A stretch of DNA of 64,000 nucleotides from Sporisorium sorghi (lineage: Eukaryota; Basidiomycota; Ustilaginomycetes; Ustilaginales; Ustilaginaceae). The notes below the pieces were generated by a model, which saw nothing but the letters and a program-made list of their open reading frames with translations, was not told the DNA's origin and searched no databases. Where the stretch lies: the NCBI GenBank assembly GCA_023212695.1, contig JALCCG010000041.1, forward strand, positions 47,116-111,115, given 5' to 3'. Of the stretch, positions 1 through 8,901 are shown in pieces. The position numbers and the translations under genes were made by a program. The stretch's first letter is position 1. The number at the start of each line of letters is the position of its first letter.

Positions 1-2
1 AT

Positions 3-188
3 GTCCTGGTCGACGGTGACTCCGTAACGGTGATCAAAGATCTGAAAGTAAAGGGCAGCTCCTCCGTACTGAAAATAGGCACCAAGGTGAAAAATATCCG
101 TCTGGTTGACGGCGATCACGATATCGATTGCAAAATCGACGGATTTGGCGCGATGAAATTGAAATCGGAATTTGTGAAAAAGATTTAA
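3..188 (+). CDS. PhnA-family protein, C-terminal part (partial)
   Basis: The reading frame is open from the left edge of the window and stops at 186-188, so only the last 61 residues are present. The piece contains the small beta-barrel typical of the PhnA/YjdM C-terminal domain: a [20 protein letters not shown] segment, then [18 protein letters not shown], ending in [10 protein letters not shown]. The zinc-ribbon N-terminal half lies outside the window. PhnA proteins are conserved small cytosolic proteins whose biochemical role is not settled despite the historical phosphonate name. The TSUP permease follows 35 bases downstream on the same strand and could be co-transcribed. Confidence 0.85.
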   Translation, partial: VLVDGDSVTVIKDLKVKGSSSVLKIGTKVKNIRLVDGDHDIDCKIDGFGAMKLKSEFVKKI

Positions 189-223
189 ATTGTGCCCGCA
201 GTCGTGAAGAAAGCAGGTGTAAC

Positions 224-937
224 GTGGATATTGTTCTGTTCGTGTTCATTATACTTGTGGCATCCATACTCCAGACCAGCACCGGGTTCGGGTTCTCCAT
301 CCTGGCGACTCCGTTTCTGCTGCTGCTATTCCAGCCGGCTGAAGCGATTCAGATCAACCTGGTTCTATCCCTTGTGATTTCAGCTGCGCTGATCGCCAAG
401 ATTCGCAAGGATATCGACTATGGCATCTTAAAAAGATTGGTCATCGGAAGCGCAGCCGGTCTGCCTGCAGGGATCATCGTGTTCTCGCTCATCGATATCG
501 ATGCTTTGAAATTAGGCGTGAGCCTCATCATTCTGGCCCTAACCGCGCTGCTGATGCTGAAGTTTAGAATCCGCCAGAACCGGGGCAGAGATTTGGCAGT
601 GGGAGGACTATCGGGCTCTCTGACAACCAGTATTGGTATGCCAGGCCCGCCGTTACTGTTATATTTCTCCGGCACGGATACGCAGAAGGCCAAGCTTCGA
701 GGGACAACCCTGGCCTTCTATTTGTTCATATATTCGCTCAGCCTGATCATTCAGGTGACGGTGGCGGGAACGAGCAAGACGGTCTGGATGTCCAGCGGAA
801 TCGCACTTCCCTTGGTCTTCGCCGGGCTGTTCATCGGACAACGTTTATTCAACGTCATTAACCAGCGGGTGTTTCAAATCTTCACCTACATCATCTTAAT
901 CTTTACGGGTGTGTACATGCTGATCGAGAGCCTGTAA
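224..937 (+). CDS. TSUP family (TauE/SafE-like) membrane permease
   Basis: A 237-residue protein made of about eight hydrophobic segments with little else, matching the TauE/SafE/TSUP family of sulfite/organosulfonate or other anion permeases. The N-terminal half has the family's QTSTGFGFSILATPFLLL motif and the second half repeats it in degenerate form around GGLSGSLTTSIGMPGPPLLLY. I chose the GTG at 224, preceded by an AAGCAGGTG ribosome site, because the upstream ATG at 128 would add 32 charged residues encoded inside the PhnA tail. The transported anion cannot be told from sequence. It sits just downstream of the PhnA-like gene and is convergent with the GH8-like gene. Confidence 0.85.
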   Translation: MDIVLFVFIILVASILQTSTGFGFSILATPFLLLLFQPAEAIQINLVLSLVISAALIAKIRKDIDYGILKRLVIGSAAGLPAGIIVFSLIDIDALKLGVSLIILALTALLMLKFRIRQNRGRDLAVGGLSGSLTTSIGMPGPPLLLYFSGTDTQKAKLRGTTLAFYLFIYSLSLIIQVTVAGTSKTVWMSSGIALPLVFAGLFIGQRLFNVINQRVFQIFTYIILIFTGVYMLIESL

Positions 938-944
938 TGAAGAG

Positions 945-2060
945 TTATCGTGCCGTGTTCTTCAGCATCGCCTCTGCGAGCAGGGGAAACAGGTTATCAA
1001 AAGCATGCGTATTGCCGTCAAATACATAACCTCCCGGATAAGCGGGATCTTGGCCCCGGAATTGGGTCATACGATCGTATAATTGCTGTGCCCAAGGGAG
1101 GTCATCCGTTTTCAGCGCGAGAATTATGGCCAGAGCGTATACAGCAGGGGACTCATAAGCCGCGTCCGGCTTGCGGGTCTCCCGGTGGTAGCGGCCAACC
1201 AGCTGTCCGTTCTGCTGAAACTCTTCCTTGAGGAAAGGTATAAGCTTCCTCGGTGGATGGTTCATCTCCGCCAGGTGAATGCCAACGATCAGCTGGTCAA
1301 TCAGATTGACCGAGGTGTCGTATTCATATTGGCCGGAGCCGATCTGAAAAGTCTTGGGATAGAAGACGCCGTCATTCGGCATATGGAACAGCAGGTCTTG
1401 GTATCGTGCATAATCCTGGCTGGACAGAATTCCGATCTGCTCCATCTCCCGCAGTGCGGATATATCTGCATAGACCAGGCTTAACACGGCTGGCGATTCA
1501 TTCCGCTCAAAATCATGATAATCCACCAAATATCCTTTGGTTTGAGAGGAGGCCTGCAATGTCGACCCGATCCTTTTTGCCAATGGAAGATAGGACTCGT
1601 TGTTGTCCCACAGTCTGGATGCCTTCAGCAAGGCGTCCAGGATTCGCAGATCATCGCCCAGCGCATTCGTGGTTACGTCGGATCGTCCGTCCGGTCTAAG
1701 CTTCCACCGGATATAGGTCTCCTTGTTCTGGTGAAGGAAATAAGTTGTAAGCAGCTGAACGCTCTCATCGAACCTTGCCTGATCACCGGATAGGATGGCG
1801 TACTGCATCCAGAGCCCGAGTGACTCGGATAACGCTTCTCTGCCTGCAACGATATCCGGGTGCTCTGAAGGAGCCGGCTTGAGATAGGTAGCCAGCGTAC
1901 CGTTATCGTTCCGCATATGTTCTTCGATAAACGCAGCGGTCATGTCGGGGTTCTCCCTGTTCTGAAGGATGGAATAAGTTATAAAAAAGATGCCGGTAAA
2001 AGCAAGGGTGGCGGTGATTGCAAGAATGGTTTTCTTGCGGGTCGAAAATCGCTTTGTCAT
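945..2060 (-). CDS. GH8-like glycosyl hydrolase, membrane anchored
   Basis: A 371-residue protein with one N-terminal signal anchor (about residues 10-31) followed by an alpha/alpha-barrel-type repeat-rich domain. The segment TTNALGDDLRILDALLKASRLW resembles the GH8 signature region around the catalytic aspartate, and later segments (ESPAVLSLVYADI, YDTSVNLIDQLIVGIHLAEM, AYESPAVYALAI) repeat the helical pattern. Related proteins are Bacillus YdaJ and Listeria PssZ, which cut exopolysaccharide outside the cell; that parallel is from general knowledge. The ATG has a GAGGTGA ribosome site. It lies 198 bases downstream of the deacetylase gene, but a strong terminator separates them, so it probably has its own promoter. 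Confidence 0.7.
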   Translation of the reverse strand: MTKRFSTRKKTILAITATLAFTGIFFITYSILQNRENPDMTAAFIEEHMRNDNGTLATYLKPAPSEHPDIVAGREALSESLGLWMQYAILSGDQARFDESVQLLTTYFLHQNKETYIRWKLRPDGRSDVTTNALGDDLRILDALLKASRLWDNNESYLPLAKRIGSTLQASSQTKGYLVDYHDFERNESPAVLSLVYADISALREMEQIGILSSQDYARYQDLLFHMPNDGVFYPKTFQIGSGQYEYDTSVNLIDQLIVGIHLAEMNHPPRKLIPFLKEEFQQNGQLVGRYHRETRKPDAAYESPAVYALAIILALKTDDLPWAQQLYDRMTQFRGQDPAYPGGYVFDGNTHAFDNLFPLLAEAMLKNTAR

Positions 2061-2182
2061 AGGTTCACCTCGAACATACTATTCTACACTTGCGTGCCAA
2101 TGCCTTTAAGAAGAGCTGGGGATGGCTGCATACAGCCTTTTTTTGATTATAGCTTTGTTGATTATAAGCTTTGTTATACCCC

Positions 2183-2237
2183 AAAAAGGGCTGTACCCTG
2201 GATGTTTGAAGTACAAAACATCCAGGGTACAGCCCTT
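2183..2237 (-). terminator. Strong intrinsic terminator
   Basis: A perfect 21-base-pair inverted repeat (2186-2206 with 2217-2237, loop of 10) followed on the minus strand by a T run. It ends transcription of the deacetylase gene. Confidence 0.9.
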
Positions 2238-2257
2238 ATGTATAAGCATAGGATCGG

Positions 2258-3535
2258 CTATTGCAAACGGACAATCTTCAAACTCTGATCCTGCAGATGC
2301 TGAATGATTCGCGGCAAGGCATCCACAACCGCCTGCGATTCGTGCAGAAGAATAATGGAGCCGGAAGCCTCGATGTGCTGGACATAATCCAGGATTTTAT
2401 CCTCGTCGCGAGTCAGCCAATCCTCAGGGTCCCGGTTCCAGAGCACCATTTTGTTGCCTTGGTGACGGCTTAATGCTTCGGTCTGGCCATCAAACGCCCC
2501 GTAAGGCGGGCGGAAGAGCACCAATTTCTCGTGCGTAATATTCTCAATGAGTTCAGCCACGCGGGTCAGTTCCATTTCCTGCTGTTTATAGGATAGGCTC
2601 GACATTTGGCTATGGGTCATGGAGTGGCTGCCGATCGAAAATCCATTGGCATGGATAGCCTGGACATAATCGGGATGTTTTTTCACATTGGTGCCCACAA
2701 AGAAGAACGTGCCGCCCACCCCATATTTTTGCAAGATGTTCATGATATCCACGGAGTGCTTGGAGGGTCCATCATCGAATGTTAGAGCTACATAGCCTTT
2801 GGGAATGCTGAAGCTGATAAACTCATCAAGCTCCAGATATGGAACGGTGTCAGAAGGAAGATGATGATCCTCCGGCTGTTTCTCAGTTTCCTCCTCCAGC
2901 GAAGCTACGGGTTTAGCCATTATCGTATGTCGGTTCTCGGCCAGCAGCTGGATGACCGTTTCTACCTCCACCGCGGCCGTTGTTGCTTGGCGGGGCTGAA
3001 TGCCACTTGGATCTGAGTAATTAAATGAACTTAATAACAACACAAAGATCAAACTCATCATGGTTGCGCTTACCAGCTTTAGCGGAAGCCGATGCCTTTT
3101 CCTTCCGGAACGTCGGGCGTCTATACCCTCCTCGGTCGGTACTGCTATGGGTTCATCAGGCTCAGATCGATACGCAGACAGGAAGGGCAAAGTATGTAAG
3201 TCATCCAAACGCCTTGCATTCTTAATCGACTCTAATTCGTTTCTGAAAGAAACCGAGCACGCGAATTGAAACCGATCACTATGATCACGATATGTACGCG
3301 TAATTAAACCCATGTATTGCTGTTGATTTACATCCCATACGGTTTGCAAGGATAATCGGTATTTGTGAATCCCGTTGAATTCCGACACGGCTGCTATATT
3401 CTCGATGGTATCGGTATCAGTGATCCATATTAGCTCTGCCGATTCAGTGAAGGACAGCTTGATTCGTAGACCGAAGACTTCGGAATCCCTCTCGATAGCC
3501 AGCAGTTCAATGACTTTTCCATAGGAGTCTGACAT
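2258..3535 (-). CDS. Membrane-anchored polysaccharide deacetylase (NodB/CE4) with N-terminal cytosolic domain
   Basis: A 425-residue protein in three parts. Residues 1-145 are a soluble, beta-rich region I do not recognise, residues about 153-171 form a single membrane helix preceded by a basic stretch (RRSGRKRHR), and residues 245-425 are a NodB-homology domain. The domain has the metal and catalytic motifs TFDDGPS (D254, D255), SHSMTH (H304, H308) and RPPYG (R342), plus DPEDW and ILLHE motifs near the end, so it should be an active extracellular N- or O-deacetylase of peptidoglycan or exopolysaccharide. The ATG follows an AAAGGGGGG ribosome site. The unusual cytosolic N-terminal domain suggests control from inside the cell. 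It is preceded by the coiled-coil gene in the same direction. Confidence 0.85.
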   Translation of the reverse strand: MSDSYGKVIELLAIERDSEVFGLRIKLSFTESAELIWITDTDTIENIAAVSEFNGIHKYRLSLQTVWDVNQQQYMGLITRTYRDHSDRFQFACSVSFRNELESIKNARRLDDLHTLPFLSAYRSEPDEPIAVPTEEGIDARRSGRKRHRLPLKLVSATMMSLIFVLLLSSFNYSDPSGIQPRQATTAAVEVETVIQLLAENRHTIMAKPVASLEEETEKQPEDHHLPSDTVPYLELDEFISFSIPKGYVALTFDDGPSKHSVDIMNILQKYGVGGTFFFVGTNVKKHPDYVQAIHANGFSIGSHSMTHSQMSSLSYKQQEMELTRVAELIENITHEKLVLFRPPYGAFDGQTEALSRHQGNKMVLWNRDPEDWLTRDEDKILDYVQHIEASGSIILLHESQAVVDALPRIIQHLQDQSLKIVRLQ

Positions 3536-3576
3536 GAAGGCCCCCCTTTCTCTAGATGTTAGATTACGGGCTGTAT

Positions 3577-4317
3577 TTATTCAGATGATGTGCTGGAAGC
3601 CGATGTCTTCGGTGAGAAGGAGAAGGACATTTTCTCGGTAAAATCATTGATGGTCTGCATCAGTCTGGCTTTATCATCCAGAATATTCTGGTATTGCTCC
3701 GCGTATTTCTCGTTTGCGATCTCCAGCTCGCGGACCTTCTCTTCAAGCGAGCTGATCTTGAGCATGCTTTGATATTGTGAATGGTTAGCCTCTTCATAGA
3801 GCTTGTTATATTTGGCGGTCTCCGTTTCGAGCTGGTTGGAGAGCTTCTCGTACGCCAGGTTCGATGTCAGCTGATATTCCTTGTAGTCCTCAAGCAGCTG
3901 GTCGTAACTCATCTGTTTGTTGGTCAGCACATTCTCGAGCTCGCGGATCTCTTTGTTCTTCTCCTGAACGAGCTGATCTCTCTTGATCTGCTCGTGCTTA
4001 TACCGGTTAATCGTTTCGTTTGCGGTTAAGAGCTGGTCCTCCAAGCCTTTATTCTTATAAGACAGCAATTGGCGTTCCTTCAGCATGTTCTCGATGGACA
4101 CAATGACGTCAAGGCCGATTTTGTCCTGATTATCCTTGGAGAACAGATGTTTATTGCTTTCTGCAGCAGGCATCTCAGCCTCTACGGAATAAGCCGTTTC
4201 CTCTTCTGCCGCTGCGGCGATCTCCTGGTATTCGGTGTTGTTCTTCTCGGGTTGGCTCTGATTCGAGCGAGCATTCTTAAACCAGACCATACCTTTTTTT
4301 TCTGTTTCCCTGGCCAA
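3577..4317 (-). CDS. Coiled-coil protein of unknown function
   Basis: A 246-residue acidic protein. Residues from about 75 to 230 have near-continuous heptad spacing with many E, K, Q and L residues, so a long coiled coil is expected; the tail is Ser/Thr rich (SFSPKTSASSTSSE). No membrane segment or enzyme motif is visible. I chose the TTG at 4317 because AGGAG sits eight bases before it; a second TTG 24 bases upstream lies inside poor sequence. It is 41 bases upstream of the deacetylase gene in the same direction, so the two are probably one transcription unit and the coiled coil may organise or regulate the deacetylase. That role is inference. Confidence 0.7.
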   Translation of the reverse strand: MARETEKKGMVWFKNARSNQSQPEKNNTEYQEIAAAAEEETAYSVEAEMPAAESNKHLFSKDNQDKIGLDVIVSIENMLKERQLLSYKNKGLEDQLLTANETINRYKHEQIKRDQLVQEKNKEIRELENVLTNKQMSYDQLLEDYKEYQLTSNLAYEKLSNQLETETAKYNKLYEEANHSQYQSMLKISSLEEKVRELEIANEKYAEQYQNILDDKARLMQTINDFTEKMSFSFSPKTSASSTSSE

Positions 4318-4431
4318 AATATCAACTCCTATATATTTCAATGAATGTCATATGAGATTAGAGTAAAAGACCCTACTAATAGTCATCGGTAAAAACACCC
4401 TAAAAACTTTGCCCTGTTCCCTTGTGAAAAC

Positions 4432-4460
4432 AAAAAAAAGCCCCACAGCGTTGTGGGGGC
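4432..4460 (-). terminator. Intrinsic terminator
   Basis: GCCCCACA/TGTGGGGGC stem with an eight-T run on the minus strand, ending the glycerophosphodiesterase transcript. Confidence 0.9.
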
Positions 4461-4545
4461 ATGAAAGCGGCAAATCAGCCGTTCCTTATGGACGAAAGAG
4501 CGGGGACTCTGATAGAAAAAAAGGATGTGCAGATGCTGCACTCCT

Positions 4546-5532
4546 CTATTCAGGCTTCTGAATGATCAGTTTCGGGGCGATGACATCCACCCGATTCGTC
4601 CAAATTCCGCCGCTGTAATCGTCTGGCAGCCGCTGCAGATCCAGCTCGGAGTCAAAGCCCTCCGACCAGCCCCCGTCTCCGGCAACCAGGATGACGCGCG
4701 TATTGATGCTGTCCATCCGGTTCAGGAATTTATCGGGCCAGCCCCATAAATAGCGGGCATACTTCTCCGGGATGTGCAGCTGGGTGTTGCGGCAGACCGA
4801 GGGAATGTAACCGCTCCAGCCGGCTCCGGCGTAGGATACAAGACAGCTCTTGAGTGTATCCATCGACATGACGCGCAGAGAAGGCAGCTGCGATTTTAAC
4901 GTACGAATCGGTTGATCGTCCCCGTAAACGGTCAGCTGGCTAAGACGCTTCAGCGGCAGCCCGGCCAGATAGTCCGCAAGCAGCTTCCCTTCCTCTGGGT
5001 CTGTGCTTTTGATATGGATAAGAAATTCCCCGTCCGGGAATTCCGTTAACACTTCCTCTAATGATGGAATCAGGCCCACGCCCTTGCCGCGGAACGGATA
5101 GGTGGCCCCTTGATCAGCCGTGTAGCCATACCCGATGTCTATTTTTTTCAGCTGGTCCATGGTATAATCCTTGACCGAGCCCTCCACATTGGTGCGGCAA
5201 TCCAGAGTCCAGTCGTGGAACACAGCGATCTGACCGTCCTTGGTCGGCTTGACATCCAGCTCCACGATATCGGCACCGGCCTCAAACGCAGCTTCCATGG
5301 ACGGAAGGGTATTTTCCAGATAGGCATGCTCCGGCACATAGATGCGGGAAGCGGTGCAAGTGTCAGCCTCAATGCCCTCCATCGGGAAGGTCTGACCGAG
5401 CCCGCGATGGGCCAGCAGCAGCGGCTCTCCATGACGGTCTTCGGTGAATAGCGATGTATTATTAACAAATAGAAATACAAACAGAACGACAAAAAACAGT
5501 ATGATATTCTTCCATCTTTTTAGTGTTCGCAT
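4546..5532 (-). CDS. Glycerophosphodiester phosphodiesterase, membrane anchored
   Basis: A 328-residue GDPD-family TIM-barrel enzyme that should hydrolyse glycerophosphodiesters such as deacylated phospholipids or teichoic-acid fragments. A single N-terminal hydrophobic helix (residues 10-24) places the catalytic domain outside the membrane. Family motifs are present: AHRG (H42), ENT (72-74), ELD (E91, D93) and FHDWTLD (H106). The ATG at 5532 is preceded by GGGGGAT at proper spacing; the TTG fifteen bases upstream overlaps that ribosome site. The C-terminal half has several Cys residues unusual for a cytosolic protein but fitting an exported one. The FHA regulator gene is divergent, 193 bases away. 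Confidence 0.9.
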   Translation of the reverse strand: MRTLKRWKNIILFFVVLFVFLFVNNTSLFTEDRHGEPLLLAHRGLGQTFPMEGIEADTCTASRIYVPEHAYLENTLPSMEAAFEAGADIVELDVKPTKDGQIAVFHDWTLDCRTNVEGSVKDYTMDQLKKIDIGYGYTADQGATYPFRGKGVGLIPSLEEVLTEFPDGEFLIHIKSTDPEEGKLLADYLAGLPLKRLSQLTVYGDDQPIRTLKSQLPSLRVMSMDTLKSCLVSYAGAGWSGYIPSVCRNTQLHIPEKYARYLWGWPDKFLNRMDSINTRVILVAGDGGWSEGFDSELDLQRLPDDYSGGIWTNRVDVIAPKLIIQKPE

Positions 5533-5725
5533 GATCCAATCCCCCAAAATCGTTTACAATAAGCAGTAATAGTAGATTTGATTAACTTCTCTCTCTAAGT
5601 TCTCTATTTCTTTCTCTTATTTAAATCTTAGTGATTTTGGGCGCATACTCAATGGCTGGAGCATGACAATTGCATAATAGCGAACTGATAAATACGATAG
5701 GTAATTTAAGGAAACAGGAGGGAGC

Positions 5726-6421
5726 ATGATGGACAAATCCTCCTTTTTGATGGTGGAGCGGGGGAATCCCTACGAGCGTGGAGACGTAATACCGTTAACC
5801 AAACCGATGATGGTGCTTGGCCGCAAGGGGCAGCACTTTCATCCGGATATTGCGTTTGATAATATTTTTGTGTCCCGGCGGCATGCGGCGCTGCTGTATA
5901 GAAACGGGCATTTCAGCATTAAGGATCTGGACAGCAAGCATGGAACCTACGTCAATAAGGAGCGGCTGGCTCCTCAAGAGGAAGTTCCCCTTCAGCATGG
6001 GGATATCATTGTGCTGGCGGGCGATCTTATCGTGCTGTCCTTCTCGATTCTGAGCATGGATGAGACGATGGACATCACGCCGCTGATCAAACATCTGGCC
6101 GCTATTGAGACGTCCGGCGGATTTCAGCTGAACCCTTTTAAGCAGGAGATGGTATATGGCGAAGACGTGTACGCTTTTTCGGAAAAAGAGTACAAGTGCA
6201 TGGAGCTGCTTATTCATCATCAAGGCCAGTTTGTGTCCAAGGAGCAGCTGAAGACCTACGTGTGGCCCGAGCGAAGCTGCAGCACGGACGAAGTGCCCGA
6301 CGTGAGCTCGGAGGAGCTGAACGCGCTGATCTATCGGGTGCGCAAGAAGACGCGGAATATTCTGGCGATTGAGAGCATCCGTGGAAAGGGTTATATCCTT
6401 CAGTCCGAAGATGAGCGGTAA
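5726..6421 (+). CDS. FHA domain protein with C-terminal winged-helix DNA-binding domain
   Basis: A 231-residue cytosolic protein. Residues about 28-105 form an FHA phosphothreonine-binding domain with LGR (31-33), SRRHA (50-54) and HGTYVN (72-77). Residues about 125-228 look like an OmpR/PhoB winged helix: FSEKEYKCMELLIHHQGQ, then a variable wing and VRKKTRN...IESIRGKGYIL. This would be a transcription factor whose input is binding to a Thr-phosphorylated partner rather than receiver phosphorylation. AGGAGGG precedes two ATGs (5726 and 5729); the second has better spacing. It is divergent from the glycerophosphodiesterase gene, a possible target. A Ser/Thr kinase partner is not encoded in this window. 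Confidence 0.85.
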   Translation: MMDKSSFLMVERGNPYERGDVIPLTKPMMVLGRKGQHFHPDIAFDNIFVSRRHAALLYRNGHFSIKDLDSKHGTYVNKERLAPQEEVPLQHGDIIVLAGDLIVLSFSILSMDETMDITPLIKHLAAIETSGGFQLNPFKQEMVYGEDVYAFSEKEYKCMELLIHHQGQFVSKEQLKTYVWPERSCSTDEVPDVSSEELNALIYRVRKKTRNILAIESIRGKGYILQSEDER

Positions 6422-6456
6422 TCATGTTTGCATAATTCAGATAAAAAACAGACAGG

Positions 6457-6494
6457 CAGGCTCTTCCTCATTTTGCGGGAGGAGCCTGTTTTTT
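6457..6494 (+). terminator. Intrinsic terminator after the FHA gene
   Basis: CAGGCTCTTCC paired with GGAGGAGCCTG (one G-U pair), followed by a T run. Confidence 0.85.
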
Positions 6495-6635
6495 AGCTGA
6501 ATTTACGGCAATGGGGAAGAGTGAAGCCATTTATTTTCAAGGATTATGGATAGCGAAAGGGAACCTGATGATGTGTATCGAAGTGTAACAGCATAGAATT
6601 TTGAATGGACCATTCAGAGAGGTGAGTATGGGAGC

Positions 6636-8264
6636 ATGAAGATGAAGCATGAACAACCGATCGGCATTGCCGTTAACCAGCTGGGCTACCGGAGCCAGGA
6701 CACCAAGATTGCGGTTATCCCTGGTCAGGGAGGTCGTTTTCATCTTGTAGATGATCAGAACGGGGAGACGGTTTGGCATGGGAGCACATCGCCTGCCATC
6801 GTGGATGCTGCCAGTGGGCAGACGGTAAGCCGGGGAGATTTCACGGGGTATGAAGCTCCAGGCACCTACCGGATCGAAACGGAGGATGGGCAGACCTCGG
6901 CTCCTTTTGTCATTGCGGAGTCTGTCTATGAGGATGCACACCGCGCATTATTGAAAGCGTTTTATTACTTCCGGTGCGGGATGGCCTTGGACGAGTTGCA
7001 CGCTGGACCATGGAAGCATGAAGCGTGTCATCTCGCACCTGCCATCGTTTATGGAGAGGAATCCAGGCAAGTGGATGCCTGGGGAGGGTGGCATGACGCC
7101 GGGGACTATGGCAAGTATGTCGTTCCGGGCGCCAAGGCGGTAGCCGATCTGCTGCTGGCCTTCGAGCTGTACCCGGAGGCATTTGCACAGCCGCTGCCAT
7201 TGCCGGAAAGTGACGGCTCCATGCCGGATGTGCTCCATGAATGCCGGTATGAGCTGGAGTGGATGCAGCGCATGCAGGATGAGGAGTCGGGAGGGCTGTT
7301 CCACAAGCTCACGACTTTGCAGTTCCCGGGAGGAGACGTCATGCCGGAGGACGATACGGCCGCACTGTACCTGTCGCCGATATCGGCGACAGCAACCGGT
7401 TGTTATGCTGCCATTATGGCAATGTCGGCGCGGATCTACGCCCCTTACGACGAGCCCTTCGCTGCCAGCTGCCTGAAGGCGGCAGAACGCGCTTGGGCAT
7501 GGCTGGCGGAACATCCGGATATGCCGGGCTTCCGCAACCCGGCGGATATTGCTACGGGTGAATACGGTGACGGTCAGGATGCCGATGAACGATACTGGGC
7601 GGCGGCCGAGCTGTATCGCACCACGGGTGAAGGGCGTTACCATGAGGCTTTCCAAGCGTTAGCCAAGCAGAATGCCTTCGGTAAATATGAACTGGGCTGG
7701 GCCGACATGGGCGGCTATGGAACCTTTGCCTATCTGATGTCGGAGCGGGAAGAAGACCCGGAATTGGCGGAAGTTTTGATGCGGGGTTTAATTCAACGTG
7801 CGGACGAGCTTGCCGCGGTCAGTGAACGGGACGGGTATGGTATTTCACTTCATCCGGATCAATACATCTGGGGCAGCAACATGCTGGTATTAAATCACGC
7901 GATGCTCCTGCTGATAGCGGGCAGATTGTCCGGCACCGAAAACTATGAGTCCCATGTACATGAGCATGTACACTATTTGTTCGGAGCTAACGTGATGGGG
8001 ATGAGTTACGTCACCGGGTACGGGGCGAAGCCGATCCTGTATCCGCATCATCGCCCTTCCGAAGGAGACGGCGTTAAGGCGCCCGTTCCAGGTCTCGTCT
8101 CAGGCGGTCCGAATAAGGGGCTTCAGGATGATTATGCGCTTAAGCACTTGGCAGGCAAGGCGCCGGCAGCTTCTTTTGCCGATGTGATGGAGAGTTACTC
8201 TACCAACGAAGTGACCATCTATTGGAACTCGCCGGCTGTGTTGGTATTATCCCATTTTGTATAG
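6636..8264 (+). CDS. Intracellular GH9 family glycosidase
   Basis: A 542-residue protein with an N-terminal Ig-like CelD_N domain (about 8-95) and a GH9 alpha/alpha-barrel catalytic domain. GGWHDAGDYGKY (150-161, D154 and D157 as base pair), PHHRPSEGD and the terminal SYSTNEVTIYWNSP with the catalytic Glu are all visible. There is no signal peptide, cellulose-binding module or dockerin, so it should act in the cytosol on imported oligosaccharides, such as cellodextrins or chito-oligosaccharides, rather than on polymer. Intracellular GH9 beta-glucosidases and glucosaminidases are known; which one this is cannot be read. A GAGGTGAG ribosome site lies about eleven bases upstream; the third codon is also an ATG. 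It stands alone between two terminators. Confidence 0.88.
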   Translation: MKMKHEQPIGIAVNQLGYRSQDTKIAVIPGQGGRFHLVDDQNGETVWHGSTSPAIVDAASGQTVSRGDFTGYEAPGTYRIETEDGQTSAPFVIAESVYEDAHRALLKAFYYFRCGMALDELHAGPWKHEACHLAPAIVYGEESRQVDAWGGWHDAGDYGKYVVPGAKAVADLLLAFELYPEAFAQPLPLPESDGSMPDVLHECRYELEWMQRMQDEESGGLFHKLTTLQFPGGDVMPEDDTAALYLSPISATATGCYAAIMAMSARIYAPYDEPFAASCLKAAERAWAWLAEHPDMPGFRNPADIATGEYGDGQDADERYWAAAELYRTTGEGRYHEAFQALAKQNAFGKYELGWADMGGYGTFAYLMSEREEDPELAEVLMRGLIQRADELAAVSERDGYGISLHPDQYIWGSNMLVLNHAMLLLIAGRLSGTENYESHVHEHVHYLFGANVMGMSYVTGYGAKPILYPHHRPSEGDGVKAPVPGLVSGGPNKGLQDDYALKHLAGKAPAASFADVMESYSTNEVTIYWNSPAVLVLSHFV

Positions 8265-8291
8265 GAAACATAGGGAATGCACAGAGGAAAA

Positions 8292-8327
8292 AGAAACGCC
8301 AAAGAGAGTCTCCGGCGTTTCTTTTTT
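8292..8327 (+). terminator. Intrinsic terminator after the GH9 gene
   Basis: AGAAACGCC/GGCGTTTCT stem with a T run. Confidence 0.9.
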
Positions 8328-8423
8328 ACTAGTTTTCCAATCTGGTCCGGCTTGCCTAGTACATGGATTATCTCAAACGATTGATTCGTTATTTCTTCGA
8401 CGGTGCTTCATTTTTGTGCTCAA

Positions 8424-8669
8424 TCACATGCAATACTTTGCATCATTCAAGAAGGCATCGGCAAAATAATCCGGCTTGCCGCTCGTGGTGAAGAAACCTT
8501 CTACTTCAGCGTTGGAAGGCGCAGCCTCACCTCCGATCAGAGAAGCACTGATGGTATAGCCATGCACAAATACCTGGTAGAACGGCTCGCTGGCTCCCTT
8601 TTTGCTGTAATTCAGCATCCACGTTTTTTGATCCGGCTTCTCCTTGGGCTCCCAGTTCTCTTTTTGCAT
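8424..8669 (-). CDS. Small protein of unknown function
   Basis: An 81-residue protein I do not recognise. It is supported by a good AGGAGGG ribosome site about nine bases before the ATG and by ordinary codon use. It begins with a charged, Trp-containing stretch (MQKENWEPKEKPDQKTW) and ends in CM; no membrane helix or signal peptide is seen. It is convergent with the GH9 gene, whose terminator lies between. It could be a small stress- or spore-associated protein, but nothing shows this. Confidence 0.5.
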   Translation of the reverse strand: MQKENWEPKEKPDQKTWMLNYSKKGASEPFYQVFVHGYTISASLIGGEAAPSNAEVEGFFTTSGKPDYFADAFLNDAKYCM

Positions 8670-8901
8670 TCAGAGGGCCCTCCTGGGTAAGCAGCTTACA
8701 CCCTATATTGTCTCTATGGCAGAAAAAGGTTCGGTCCCTCTTCTTATTTTTTTGCAAAAGGCTAAAGCGCAAGAGGACAGCTATCGGTTCGTTGAACTTA
8801 GGAAGATAGGTGTACGAGCTCCGTGAAATTCGCCCATTGGCAGGGTAATATCACTCATAAAATTGGAATTTACAGGGTGGTGCGGTCATGCGAATCTTCG
8901 A

